Of a stretch of 64,000 nt of DNA, positions 34,932-44,055 are shown one piece after another. Numbering within the stretch: position 1 is the first letter of the stretch; each line of letters opens with the position of its first letter. The DNA is from CAWHOW01 sp963831005 (lineage in GTDB: Bacteria > Bacteroidota > Bacteroidia > Bacteroidales > CG2-30-32-10). Made by a program: the position numbers and the translations under genes. The notes under the pieces were generated by a model. The model was not told the DNA's origin, did not search any database, and saw nothing but the letters and a program-made list of their open reading frames with translations. Where the stretch lies: NCBI GenBank assembly GCA_963831005.1, contig CAWHOW010000016.1, forward strand, positions 84,894 to 148,893. Direction: 5' to 3'.

Positions 34932-36290
34932 TTATTTACGTTCATTCATTGGGATATATTGCTGCTTCCCGTAAACGCTCTTAAATCCCGGGCGTATCAG
35001 CCGTTTGGCAGTAAAGGTAAGTTCTTCTATCCTGTGTGTGCACCATCCGGCAACCCTTGCCATAGCAAACAGAGGAGTATATAATTCTTCCGGCATACCA
35101 ATACAGGAATAAACAAAACCGGAATAAAAATCAACATTGATACAATTTCGTTTCTCTTCAGAGAATCCTTTGAAGTTTGAAAATAGATCAGGAGCAATTT
35201 TTTCAACAAGCTGATAGAGATCGAATTCATCAACCTTCCCTTTTTCAATTGCCAGAGCTCTTGCTTTTTCGCGCAAAAGAATTGCCCTCGGATCGGAAAC
35301 AGTGTAAACGGCATGTCCTATTCCATATATCTTTCCTGAATCACCGTTTTCTTTCTTTTCAAGAACCCTCGTTAAGTAATCTGTAACTTGTTTCTCATCT
35401 TTCCAGTCCGAAATTTTGGCTTTCATATTCGTCATCATTTCAAGGACCTTCAGATTAGCACCGCCATGTAATGGTCCCTTTAATGAACCAATAGCTGAAG
35501 TAACAGAAGAATAAATATCTGTTTCGGTAGAACTGGTAACTCTCATTGTAAACGTTGAGTTGTTACCTCCGCCGTGTTCAGCATGTAATACAAGCGCAAG
35601 GTCGAGAAGGTCGGCATCCAGTTTAGTATAACGATTGCTTCCTTTTATCATGTAAAGGAAATTTTCAGCTGTGCTCAAGTTCTTCTGAGGATAGCGAATT
35701 GAAAGCGTTTTCCCTTTATATGCATGACTTAATGCCTGGTATGAATAAGCAATAATAGATGGAAATTTCGAAATAATATTTACCGTCTGATTCAACATAT
35801 TACGCATTGAGATGTCGTCAGCTTTTTCATCAAGTGTGTATAAAGCTAGTATCGACCGTGCAAGCATATTTAATACATCTTTTCCTTTAAGGGTAAGTAT
35901 CATATCCTTGATAAAGCTATCGGGTAATTCACGCAAAGAAGCCATTCGGTCAGAGAAAGTTTTAAGCTCATCTTTCGTGGGCAATTTACCTGTCAATAAA
36001 AGAAATACTGTTTCATCAAAACCATGACGGTCGTCTTTCTGGTATCCGGCTACCAGATCTTCAATATCAATTCCTCTGTATATTAGCCTGCCCGGTATCG
36101 CCACGACTTTATCACCAACCTTTTCATATCCGATAACATCACCAATATTTGTTAATCCAACCAGTACGCCGGTTTTATCTTTATTTCTAAGTCCGCGTTT
36201 TACATCAAACTTATCGAAAAGTCCGATATCAATCTGACTGGCCTGCCAAACAGATTGTTCAAATTTTGAGAAGAATTCATTTTCAAACAT
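34932..36290 (-). CDS. gltA: Citrate synthase
   Basis: 452 residues. The catalytic residues are visible: H275 in PLHGGAN, H326 in GIGHAVYTVSDPRA and D387 in NVDFYSG. Further family blocks are PGRLIYRGIDIEDL and LHAEHGGGNNSTF. It condenses acetyl-CoA and oxaloacetate. The length and the N-terminal 60 residues resemble the larger citrate synthases of anaerobic and Bacteroidota lineages rather than the 430-residue E. coli enzyme. Fourth gene of the TCA operon, 37 bp after isocitrate dehydrogenase. Confidence 0.92.
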   Translation of the reverse strand: MFENEFFSKFEQSVWQASQIDIGLFDKFDVKRGLRNKDKTGVLVGLTNIGDVIGYEKVGDKVVAIPGRLIYRGIDIEDLVAGYQKDDRHGFDETVFLLLTGKLPTKDELKTFSDRMASLRELPDSFIKDMILTLKGKDVLNMLARSILALYTLDEKADDISMRNMLNQTVNIISKFPSIIAYSYQALSHAYKGKTLSIRYPQKNLSTAENFLYMIKGSNRYTKLDADLLDLALVLHAEHGGGNNSTFTMRVTSSTETDIYSSVTSAIGSLKGPLHGGANLKVLEMMTNMKAKISDWKDEKQVTDYLTRVLEKKENGDSGKIYGIGHAVYTVSDPRAILLREKARALAIEKGKVDEFDLYQLVEKIAPDLFSNFKGFSEEKRNCINVDFYSGFVYSCIGMPEELYTPLFAMARVAGWCTHRIEELTFTAKRLIRPGFKSVYGKQQYIPMNERK

Positions 36291-36327
36291 GGTTCATTTT
36301 TTTTTAATGTTTATAATATAGTTGGAT

Positions 36328-37590
36328 TTACATATTGTTAATTATTTCATTGGCAAATTCAGATGTCTTAAGCAAAGTCGCACCCTCCATCAACCGCTGA
36401 AAATCATAGGTCACTTTTTTATTCTGAATAGATTTTTCAAGACCATTGTAAATAGAATCTGCAACACCATTCCATCCCATGTACTCAAACATCAGCGCAC
36501 CTGAAAGTATTACCGAACCGGGGTTTACTTTATCCTGTCCTGCATACTTAGGCGCTGTGCCATGTGTAGCTTCAAAAATTGCATGACCGCTTTCATAATT
36601 GATATTTGCCCCGGGAGCAATTCCAATGCCTCCAACTATTGCAGCCAGCGCATCGGATATATAATCACCATTAAGGTTCAGAGTGGCGATTACGGAATAT
36701 TCAGCAGGTCTTGTCAGTATCTGTTGCAGAAATGCATCAGCTATCACATCTTTGATAATTACTTTTCCTGATTTTTCGGCTGTGGTCATTGCTTCAACTG
36801 CAGCTTTATCACCTGATTCTGCTGCAATCTTATTGTATTGCATCCAGGTGAAAACATTTTTACCGAATTCTCTTTCTGCGAGAGCGTATCCCCATTTCAT
36901 AAAGGAACCTTCAGTAAATTTCATAATGTTACCTTTGTGTACTATGGTCACAGATGGGAGTTTTCTCTCAATGGCCATCTTGATAGCCTGTCTTACAAGT
37001 CTCTCTGTTCCTTCAACAGAAACAGGCTTTATTCCAAGAGAAACAGTATTTGGAAAGCGTATGGATTTAACACCCATTTCATCAATTAAAAACCTTTTAA
37101 GTTTTTCTGTTTCAGGTTTACCATTCATAAATTCAATACCTGCATAAATATCTTCAGTGTTCTCCCTGAAAATATGCATGTTTACATTTTCCGGATGTTT
37201 AACAGGGCTTGGAACCCCACTGAAGTAACGCACAGGACGATAACAAGTATATAAATCGAGTTCCTGTCTTAGCGCAACATTCAGCGAACGCATGCCGCCG
37301 CCAACAGGAGTTGTCAAAGGACCTTTTATTCCAACTAAATATTCTCTGAAATCATTAAGCGTTTCTTCGGGAAGCCATGAACCGGTTTTATTAAATGCTT
37401 TTTCACCGGCAAAGACTTCTTTCCAAATAATCTTTTTTGAACTGCCATGAACTTTTTTTACAGCAGCATCAAATACGCGAACAGATGCATTCCAAATATC
37501 CGTGCCCGTGCCATCACCTTCAATAAAAGGAATGACTGGATAGTCAGGAACTATAAGTTTACCATTTTCTATTGTAATTTTATCTGGCAT
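36328..37590 (-). CDS. icd: Isocitrate dehydrogenase, probably NADP-dependent
   Basis: 420 residues, the length of the E. coli-type NADP enzyme. Blocks are PVIPFIEGDGTGTDIW, GPLTTPVGGGMRSLNVALRQELDLY (substrate-binding Ser/Arg loop), FRENTEDIYAG, VTIVHKGNIMKFTEG, and GGIGIAPGANIN and HGTAPKYAGQDKVNPGS of the cofactor site. It decarboxylates isocitrate to 2-oxoglutarate. Third gene of the TCA operon, 18 bp after the dehydrogenase gene. Confidence 0.92.
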   Translation of the reverse strand: MPDKITIENGKLIVPDYPVIPFIEGDGTGTDIWNASVRVFDAAVKKVHGSSKKIIWKEVFAGEKAFNKTGSWLPEETLNDFREYLVGIKGPLTTPVGGGMRSLNVALRQELDLYTCYRPVRYFSGVPSPVKHPENVNMHIFRENTEDIYAGIEFMNGKPETEKLKRFLIDEMGVKSIRFPNTVSLGIKPVSVEGTERLVRQAIKMAIERKLPSVTIVHKGNIMKFTEGSFMKWGYALAEREFGKNVFTWMQYNKIAAESGDKAAVEAMTTAEKSGKVIIKDVIADAFLQQILTRPAEYSVIATLNLNGDYISDALAAIVGGIGIAPGANINYESGHAIFEATHGTAPKYAGQDKVNPGSVILSGALMFEYMGWNGVADSIYNGLEKSIQNKKVTYDFQRLMEGATLLKTSEFANEIINNM

Positions 37591-37608
37591 AATTTTTAAT
37601 TTTACGTA

Positions 37609-38697
37609 TTAAGCATGAGCCATTACCGGAAAAGCTACTCCAATTTTTTCTCCCTCTTTTACCAGATCATCAATGATAGGTTGGATCAAAGGAACACCAT
37701 GCTCGCGATTGTAAATTTCGTATTCAAATTCTTTTTCTCCTGCAATATGAATTTCATCCCTGCCTTCAGCAAGAGGTGAATTCTTCAGCAAATGAATCAT
37801 GTCATCCATCTGATTCTTAAAATCGGTTACTGATCTGAATGCTGCTACATCCATTGCCATGAAAAAATGTGATACCCCCGTAGGATCCGGACTTGAAGGG
37901 GACCCTACTTTTGTCAGGTAATTTCCACCCGATAGAGTAGAGCAGAGAATTTCGACCACTAATGCCAAACCATATCCTTTGTAACCTGCAGTAATATCCA
38001 TGCCACCCAGCGGAAGCAATGCTCCATGTCCGCCCGGTTTTATTTTAGAAGGGTCTGTTGTTACACGTCCTTCTTCATCTATTCCCCAACCAATTGGAAT
38101 TTCTTCCTTCTTCTTTTCATATAGCTGAATTTTTCCGTATGCAACAGCACTTGTAGCCATGTCGAGAACATAAGGAAACTCTTTTCCTGACGGAACAGCA
38201 ACACTTATCGGATTTGTTCCGAGCACTGCAGTCTTGCCATAAGTAGGAGATACCAAGGGTTGCGAATTTGTCATGCAAATTCCTATCATATCATGTTCAA
38301 GCGCCATCATTGAATAATATCCTGCTATACCGAAATGGTTACTGTTATTTATTGTGATAGCTGCAATGCCTGATTGCTTTGCTTTTGCAATACACATATT
38401 CATTGCATGGTAAGAAACAACCTGTCCGCAACCATTGCCACCATCTATGAGTAAAGTTGTAGGTGTTTCTTTTATAATTTTATAAGGTGTCTTTGGGTTG
38501 ATGAATTTCTTCTGTATCCTGTTTCCATAATAGGAACCCAGCCTATGTAGTCCGTGGGAATCAACGCCTCTCAAATCGGCAGAAATGAGTACTTCTCCAA
38601 CTATGCGTGCATCCTTTTCAGGAACACCTAGAGTGGTCATATAACGTACCACAAAATCCATGAGGTCTTCTTTTTTAAATCTTGTTACAGTTTCCAT
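37609..38697 (-). CDS. Malate/L-lactate dehydrogenase family (type 2) protein
   Basis: 362 residues of the Ldh_2/MDH-type-2 family, which is unrelated to the Rossmann malate dehydrogenases: ADLRGVDSHGLHRLGSY, NNSNHFGIAGYYSMMA, TNSQPLVSPTYGKTAVLGTNP, LDMATSAVAYGKI and GYKGYGLALVVEILCS. Members reduce or oxidise malate, lactate, ureidoglycolate or related 2-keto acids with NAD(P). Its place between aconitase (13-bp overlap) and isocitrate dehydrogenase favours malate dehydrogenase activity in the TCA cycle. Confidence 0.85.
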   Translation of the reverse strand: METVTRFKKEDLMDFVVRYMTTLGVPEKDARIVGEVLISADLRGVDSHGLHRLGSYYGNRIQKKFINPKTPYKIIKETPTTLLIDGGNGCGQVVSYHAMNMCIAKAKQSGIAAITINNSNHFGIAGYYSMMALEHDMIGICMTNSQPLVSPTYGKTAVLGTNPISVAVPSGKEFPYVLDMATSAVAYGKIQLYEKKKEEIPIGWGIDEEGRVTTDPSKIKPGGHGALLPLGGMDITAGYKGYGLALVVEILCSTLSGGNYLTKVGSPSSPDPTGVSHFFMAMDVAAFRSVTDFKNQMDDMIHLLKNSPLAEGRDEIHIAGEKEFEYEIYNREHGVPLIQPIIDDLVKEGEKIGVAFPVMAHA

Positions 38698-40976
38698 AAT
38701 ACTGTTTTTTTAATTGAGTTATTTATTTTTCTTATTAAATTAAGTGCCGATCCGGCTTTGAACCACTCTATCTGAGCGGCATTGTAAGTATGATTTACAA
38801 ATATTTTTTCAATGGATCCGTCTGTATGTTTCAACACCACTGTCAATGGTTTATCCGGTGCGAACTCTTTGAGTCCTGTGATACTAAGTTTATCAGTTTC
38901 TTTTATTTTTGAATAATCATCTTTGTTTTGAAATGTTAAGGCAAGCATTCCTTGTTTCTTCAAGTTGGTTTCATGTATCCTTGCAAACGATTTCACAAGA
39001 ATGGCTTTCACATTAAGGAATCTTGGTTCCATCGCAGCATGTTCGCGTGATGAACCTTCACCATAATTTTCATCTCCAACAACTATAGAGCTTATCCCTG
39101 ATTGTTTGTATGCCCTTGCTGTATTGGGCACTGTGTCGTATTGTCCGGTGATCTGGTTGAGTACAAGGTTTGCTTTATCGTTTGAAAAATTTATTGCACC
39201 TATTAATAAATTATTCGAGATATTATCAAGATGACCTCTGTATTTTAGCCATGTTCCGGCCATTGATATATGGTCGGTAGTGCATTTACCTTTTACTTTA
39301 ATTAAAACAGGCATATCAACAATATCATTCCCGTCCCATGCAGCAAATGGTTCAAGAAGCTGCAGCCTGTCGGAATTTTCTTTCACAATAACAGTTGATG
39401 AATTTTCTGATGAAGGTTTCTGGTAGCCGCTTTCAATGGTTCCAAATCCATTTGGTGGCAGATCAAACCCTATAGGAGGATCAAGTTTTACATGTTCCCC
39501 GCTTTCATTTAATAAGGTGTCGGTGATAGGGTTGAAAGTAAGATCACCTGCAAGTGCAATGGCTGCCACTATTTCAGGCGATGCAACAAAGGCATGTGTA
39601 TTGGGATTCCCGTCATTACGTTTTGAAAAATTTCTGTTGAATGAGTGTATTACTGTATTAACGCGTGTCTTATCATTATCTTCACGTTCCCATTGACCTA
39701 TGCAGGGACCGCAGGCATTGGCGAATATTTTGCCTCCTATTTTCCTGAAAGTGTCAAACAATCCGTCCCTTTCAGCAATAGCACGGATCTGCTCAGATCC
39801 CGGTGTAATAGTGAAAAGTGATTTTGCTCTTAAATCTTTATCTGCAGCATTTTTAATTACTGATGCTGCACGTGATAAGTCTTCATAAGACGAATTGGTG
39901 CAAGAACCGATCAGGCCAACTTCAACTTTCAGCGGCCAGCCGTTTTGAACAGCAACTTCTTTCATTTTGGAAAGTGGTGTTGCCAGATCAGGAGTGAAAG
40001 GCCCGTTAATAAATGGTTCTAATTTATCAAGATCGATCTCAATGAACTGATCAAAATATTTTTCTGGAGAAGAAAGCACTTCTTTGTCAGCATTCAAATA
40101 TTCATGAATATTTTCTGCCAGCATGGCCACTTCTTCTCTGCCTGTAGCTTTGAGGAATTTGCTCATGGCATGATCATATCCAAATACAGAGCAGGTGGCG
40201 CCCAGTTCTGCTCCCATATTACAGATGGTAGCTTTTCCAGTGGCGGAAAGTGATATAGCGCCTTCACCGAAATATTCAATGATGCAGTCCGTACCACCTT
40301 TAACAGTGAGCATACCCGCAATCTTTAAAATAATATCTTTGGCCGATACCCAGCCGTTAAGCTTTCCGGTTAGCTTTATTCCAATGATCTTTGGAAATTT
40401 AAGTTCCCATTCCATACCTGCCATCACATCAACTGCATCAGCGCCTCCGACACCAATTGCTATCATACCAAGCCCTCCGGCATTCGGTGTATGCGAATCA
40501 GTGCCAATTATCATACCACCGGGGAATGCATAATTTTCAAGCACTATCTGGTGTATGATACCTGCACCGGGCTTCCAGAAACCGATACCATATTTATTAC
40601 TAACTGAACTTAGAAATTCATAAACTTCTTTATTTGTATAATCTGAAGTTTTAAGATCTTCTTTCGCTCCCAGCTTAGCCATTATCAGGTGATCGCAATG
40701 AACAGAAGTTGGAACAGCGGTTTTGTTTTTTCCTGCCATCATAAATTGAAGCAGCGCCATCTGGGCTGTGGCGTCCTGCATGGCTACCCTGTCGGGCAAG
40801 AAATTCACATAATCCGATCCTCTTTTATAAGATCTCGCATTATTAATTTCAAAAAGATGACTGTAAAGAATTTTCTCACTTAATGTAAGCGGATGGTTGA
40901 GTATTTTTTTTGCTTCATTAATTCTGTTCGGAATTTTATTATAGACCGATTTGATTATTTCAATATCGAAAAGCAT
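38685..40976 (-). CDS. Aconitate hydratase (mitochondrial-type)
   Basis: 763 residues from the ATG at 40976; the frame extends to a TTG at 41000, but that is a poorer start. The three [4Fe-4S] ligands are in GSCTNSSYEDL and ACGPCIGQW. Substrate blocks include GTDSHTPNAGGLGMIAIGVGGADA, NGNPNTHAFVASPEI (read as RNDGNPNTHAFV) and GEGSSREHAAMEPRF. It interconverts citrate and isocitrate. Length and layout fit the mitochondrial ACO2-type enzyme rather than AcnB. First gene of the TCA operon; a good promoter lies 34 bp upstream. Confidence 0.92.
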   Translation of the reverse strand: MLFDIEIIKSVYNKIPNRINEAKKILNHPLTLSEKILYSHLFEINNARSYKRGSDYVNFLPDRVAMQDATAQMALLQFMMAGKNKTAVPTSVHCDHLIMAKLGAKEDLKTSDYTNKEVYEFLSSVSNKYGIGFWKPGAGIIHQIVLENYAFPGGMIIGTDSHTPNAGGLGMIAIGVGGADAVDVMAGMEWELKFPKIIGIKLTGKLNGWVSAKDIILKIAGMLTVKGGTDCIIEYFGEGAISLSATGKATICNMGAELGATCSVFGYDHAMSKFLKATGREEVAMLAENIHEYLNADKEVLSSPEKYFDQFIEIDLDKLEPFINGPFTPDLATPLSKMKEVAVQNGWPLKVEVGLIGSCTNSSYEDLSRAASVIKNAADKDLRAKSLFTITPGSEQIRAIAERDGLFDTFRKIGGKIFANACGPCIGQWEREDNDKTRVNTVIHSFNRNFSKRNDGNPNTHAFVASPEIVAAIALAGDLTFNPITDTLLNESGEHVKLDPPIGFDLPPNGFGTIESGYQKPSSENSSTVIVKENSDRLQLLEPFAAWDGNDIVDMPVLIKVKGKCTTDHISMAGTWLKYRGHLDNISNNLLIGAINFSNDKANLVLNQITGQYDTVPNTARAYKQSGISSIVVGDENYGEGSSREHAAMEPRFLNVKAILVKSFARIHETNLKKQGMLALTFQNKDDYSKIKETDKLSITGLKEFAPDKPLTVVLKHTDGSIEKIFVNHTYNAAQIEWFKAGSALNLIRKINNSIKKTVLWKL

Positions 40977-41009
40977 AGAATTGAATTTTATATTAAACAA
41001 ATTCCGTTA

Positions 41010-41040
41010 CAAAGATACGCAAAATAAAATACGAATGCAA
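41010..41040 (-). promoter_or_regulatory. Promoter of the TCA operon
   Basis: On the minus strand TTG (41040-41038), a 20-bp spacer and TATCTTTG (41017-41010), a full Bacteroidota consensus 34 bp before the aconitase ATG. Confidence 0.65.
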
Positions 41041-41537
41041 TAACATTGGTAGGATAAATGAATTTGTTATTCCGTTCACTACAGAACCTGTTGATTATCT
41101 TGTCATTCATTGGTGAAAGATTTTGTTAAGTTTTGTTAATTGAATTGTTAAAGAGAAATTTATTTTGTGCAACATCAGTTCATTTTACATGCTTTACTTT
41201 TTTTTAAGCTGCTTTACTTTGACATTTTTCTCCTCAATAACGACATCAAAAATATTCATTAATGGAGCATGATGAATTAAGATGAAATTAAACCCTGATT
41301 AATTTGGGATTAATACCTGAACGTTGTATTGAGATGATAGCTCCCTCAACTCGTTCATACCCGCCTTGATAACACGCATATTTATAACATATTGTTTTAT
41401 TACAGTGTGCTCCCTCTCTTTAGAATATAGAATGCGCTTGGTCAGATTTATCAGAAGGGTAGGGGAGGGACAAAAAACATCTGAAAATTATCAATTAATG
41501 GCAACTTAATGAAATAGATAAGTTGGATTAAAATTCA
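41041..41537. other. Intergenic stretch before an orphan terminator
   Basis: No coding frame of substance. Because a plus-strand terminator follows at 41,538, this part might encode a small RNA; no full-consensus promoter was found in it. Confidence 0.3.
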
Positions 41538-41574
41538 GAGTATTTAGAGTTAAATCCTCTAAGTACTCTTTTTT
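41538..41574 (+). terminator. Orphan rho-independent terminator
   Basis: A 12-bp stem (GAGTATTTAGAG with CTCTAAGTACTC, one G-T pair), a 7-nt loop and six T. No plus-strand gene lies upstream, since the aconitase operon runs the other way. Confidence 0.7.
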
Positions 41575-41721
41575 ACTTTATAATCTATACGCTAGTATTT
41601 CTGATCTGAAACACAAAGCTTGTAATCTATAACGCTAAGAATGTTAGCATTGCTGCCTTTCAGCTTATCTTTACATCAAATCTTGTAATCTTTGACGCAA
41701 GGAATGTAATTATTTCCGAAA

Positions 41722-42018
41722 TGATTACAAGCATATCCGAAATGCTTCTAATTTATTCCGAAATAATTACAAGCATAGCGGAAACAATTACAAGCATAGC
41801 GGAAATAATTACAAGCACAGCGGAAATAATTACAGGCACAGCGGAAACAATTACAGGCACAGCGGAAACAATTACAAGCACAGCGGAAACAATTACAAGC
41901 ACAGCGGAAACAATTACAAGCATAGCGGAAACAATTACAGGCATAGCGGAAATAATTACAAGCATAGCGGAAATGCTTCCTTGCACATCGGAAACAATTA
42001 CAAGCATAGCCGAAATTA
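41722..42018. repeat. 21-bp tandem array, about 14 units
   Basis: Units of exactly 21 bp share ATTACAAGCA and AGCGGAAA blocks. Fourteen units can be counted, most differing by one or two bases. Frames on both strands are open only as a result of the period. The unit length equals that of the arrays at 15.8 and 54.1 kb; base-level similarity to those is weaker. Confidence 0.9.
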
Positions 42019-42365
42019 TTACATTCCAGCCTCAAAATATGCTTGCGGTGGTTTTTAAGAAGTTGCGCAACTGACAAAAAGGCGTGCGCTGTGGTTGCCA
42101 CGATTTTGGAAAAGTAGCCAACTGACAAAAAGGCTTGCGGTGGCTGCCAGGCAGGAGCTAAGTTAGGCAGGGCAATGAGGAAATGTTTATAAAGAAATGC
42201 ACGGGAAAAAAGTATGAATGGGGAAATGATGAGAATGCTAAAACTAACTTTACATGTATAATTAAATATTGTTTATCTGGTAGGTTTTAAAAACGGAATT
42301 ATGCTGAACGCTGAATTTTTTAGTGACAATTTATACTAACTAAAGCAAAAATATCTAATTTTAAT
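42019..42365. repeat. Spacer with a short direct repeat
   Basis: CAACTGACAAAAAGGC followed by a GTGCG/TTGCGGTGG segment and TGCCA occurs twice (about 42,067-42,098 and 42,118-42,149). No gene is seen; the frame of the downstream Fic remnant is closed by a TGA at 42,324. Confidence 0.55.
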
Positions 42366-42617
42366 GTGTTAAATAATATATTGATTAAGGATATTGCTAT
42401 TGTACATGCAGAGTTGTTATTTATTCACCCTTTCAGGGAAGGTAATGGACGGGCTTCACGCTTGCTTGCTACTTTAATGGCAGCAAAAGCAGGGCATAAT
42501 CTTGTTGGTCTTGAAAAATTCCGTAAGGATAATTTTGATGAGTATATTGCAGCAATTCATCAGGCTGCTGATAAGAAATATGATAAAATGATTGCTGTTA
42601 TTTCTTCGCTTTTTTAA
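42366..42617 (+). pseudogene. Fic/DOC family AMP-transferase, N-terminally truncated remnant
   Basis: 83 residues carrying a complete Fic motif HPFREGNGRASR (residues 21-32), the catalytic loop that transfers AMP or a related group from ATP to a target hydroxyl. The helices before the motif, about 100-150 residues in normal Fic proteins, are missing: the frame is closed by a TGA at 42,324, and the apparent start is a GTG. The C-terminal helix (NFDEYIAAIHQAADKKY) is present. It converges with and overlaps by 20 bp a small gene with an inhibitory motif for Fic proteins. Most likely a decayed toxin; a frameshift upstream cannot be excluded. Confidence 0.7.
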
Positions 42618-42753
42618 TCCTTGCCAAAGCTTTTTTAAATACGTCCTTAGCTTCTTCAAGCGAAAATTTGATATTCTCCAGTTCAAAGGATTTAATTACT
42701 CCCTGGAAAATTTCCTCGTCAGTAGGTTTATATATCTTGATTGTTTTAGGCAT
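42598..42753 (-). CDS. Small VbhA-like Fic antitoxin candidate
   Basis: 51 residues from the ATG at 42753; a longer frame upstream would run through the promoter. It contains S22-F-E-L-E26-N27, which fits the inhibitory-helix motif (S/T)xxxE(G/N) of class I Fic antitoxins such as VbhA. The rest, SLEEAKDVFKKALARI, resembles the second antitoxin helix region. The glutamate of this motif blocks ATP binding in Fic enzymes. It has its own full-consensus promoter and faces the Fic remnant, overlapping it by 20 bp, unlike the usual same-strand order. It may guard against another Fic toxin in the genome. Confidence 0.6.
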   Translation of the reverse strand: MPKTIKIYKPTDEEIFQGVIKSFELENIKFSLEEAKDVFKKALARIKKAKK

Positions 42754-42769
42754 GATTTGTTTATGGATA

Positions 42770-42801
42770 CAAATATACATAAAATTTCTATTACGGTTCA
42801 A
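42770..42801 (-). promoter_or_regulatory. Promoter of the small antitoxin gene
   Basis: On the minus strand TTG (42801-42799), 21 bp and TATATTTG (42777-42770). It lies 16 bp before the ATG at 42753 and supports that start. Confidence 0.6.
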
Positions 42802-43068
42802 TAGTACCTGAAAATTGTATCTGATGCTTATTCATCGTCATTAGATCATTTCCTATTCTTGTAGTAATAACTATGAATAACAATGTGTGATCATGAATGA
42901 CATACTGCAAAGCGGGATAAACTCTAAAAATGACAATAATTAAGTATCAGCGTTAATCAGCATTTTCAGTGTTATCAGCGTTCCTATTAAAGAGAGGTTG
43001 AACATTCAATTTAAGAAAGCGAACTAACACTTAATACCTCGTGGATAAAATTGTACAGTGTTATGGAA
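42802..43068. other. Intergenic stretch with a short shared element
   Basis: No gene seen. ATGAATGACATAC … AAAGCGGGATAAACT (42,893-42,923) is nearly the same as 19,208-19,239. Confidence 0.4.
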
Positions 43069-43908
43069 TTAATATTCCGTAGGAAGTTCTTTAAGCTGCT
43101 TATATGTAAAAACGGGTCCGTCCTTGCAAACAAAAATTTTACCCACATTACATCTGCCGCATTTCCCGAAGCCGCACTTCATGCGATTTTCGAGAGTGGT
43201 ATAAATATTTCCGTCTTCAAAACCCAATTTATCCAGCACAGCAAAAGAATATTTTATCATAATAGGTGGGCCGCAAACAATGGCAATTGTATTTTCAGCG
43301 GAGGGTTCAATATCCTGTAGTATCTTAGGCACAAAACCAACTTTACCTTTCCATGCGGGAGATTCACGCCCCGGGTCAATGGTTGTTATCAGATCTATAT
43401 CCGGCCTTTCATCCCAATTTCTCAATTCATCTTTATAAACTAAATCATCAGGAGTTTTAGCTCCATACAGGATAGTTATTTTTTTGTAATCATCTCTGAA
43501 ATCAAGGCAGTTTTGTATAACGCTTCTCATAGGGGGCAACGCAATACCGCCGGCAACAAACAACAGGTTCTTATCTTTCCATTCATGTATAGGAAAGTTA
43601 TTACCATAAGGGCCGCGAAAGCCAATTATATCGCCTTCGGCTTTCATGGCTAAAGCTGTAGTAACTTTGCCCGAATATCGGAAGGTGCATTCAATATGAT
43701 CGGTAGTGGTAGGGGATGAGGCTATGCAAAAAGTTGATTCACCTTCGCCAAAGGCAGAGTATTCGGCAAACTGACCTGTTTTAAAAATGAATTTATTTCC
43801 CTGTTCTTCATCAATGAATTTTAAATGAAATGTTTTGATGAAAGGCGCTTCTTCGATGATCTTATCAACACGCATGAGGGAAGGAAGGTATATGTCGTTT
43901 TCGCTCAT
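43069..43908 (-). CDS. FAD/NAD(P)-binding oxidoreductase subunit, FlxA-like
   Basis: 279 residues of the ferredoxin-NADP reductase type found in sulfhydrogenase gamma, anaerobic sulfite reductase B and FlxA. An FAD domain (QFAEYSAFGEGESTF and FRGPYGNNFP) is followed by an NAD(P) domain (LLFVAGGIALPPMRSV; CGPPIMIKY). A C-terminal [2Fe-2S] cluster site has four cysteines (KCGFGKCGRC … VCKDG). It would accept electrons from NAD(P)H and pass them to the iron-sulfur subunits encoded upstream. Last gene of the operon, separated from the previous one by 147 bp that hold a palindromic repeat. Confidence 0.8.
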   Translation of the reverse strand: MSENDIYLPSLMRVDKIIEEAPFIKTFHLKFIDEEQGNKFIFKTGQFAEYSAFGEGESTFCIASSPTTTDHIECTFRYSGKVTTALAMKAEGDIIGFRGPYGNNFPIHEWKDKNLLFVAGGIALPPMRSVIQNCLDFRDDYKKITILYGAKTPDDLVYKDELRNWDERPDIDLITTIDPGRESPAWKGKVGFVPKILQDIEPSAENTIAIVCGPPIMIKYSFAVLDKLGFEDGNIYTTLENRMKCGFGKCGRCNVGKIFVCKDGPVFTYKQLKELPTEY

Positions 43909-43930
43909 TTGTTTATTTTTTTAAATTACA

Positions 43931-44018
43931 TGCCTGCCTGTCTTCGAGACGTCCCGCGTCATCTTGAGGAGAGAACCGTCTCGAAAGAAAGCGGGACTCC
44001 TCTGACTGACGGCAGGCA
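43931..44018. repeat. Palindromic REP-like element inside the Flx-Hdr operon
   Basis: Three inverted pairs: TGCCTGCC with GGCAGGCA (43931-43938/44011-44018), TTCGAGACG with CGTCTCGAA (43943-43951/43977-43985), and GTCCCGC with GCGGGAC (43951-43957/43991-43997), the last being an alternative pairing. The GTCATCTTGAGGA block resembles short elements near 58.3 and 60.8 kb. It could stabilise or attenuate the polycistronic RNA. Confidence 0.6.
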
Positions 44019-44055
44019 GTGTTGTTGTGAAATTTATTGTTCATAGCATTTCATC

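Noticed and set aside
41722..42018. CRISPR array
   Set aside because: Units are 21 bp with no unique spacers and no cas genes in the window.
41721..42128. ORFs of 84-126 residues on both strands with seven-residue repeats
   Set aside because: Same reason: a 21-bp array read through. Frames on both strands are equally open, and decay is not frame-preserving.
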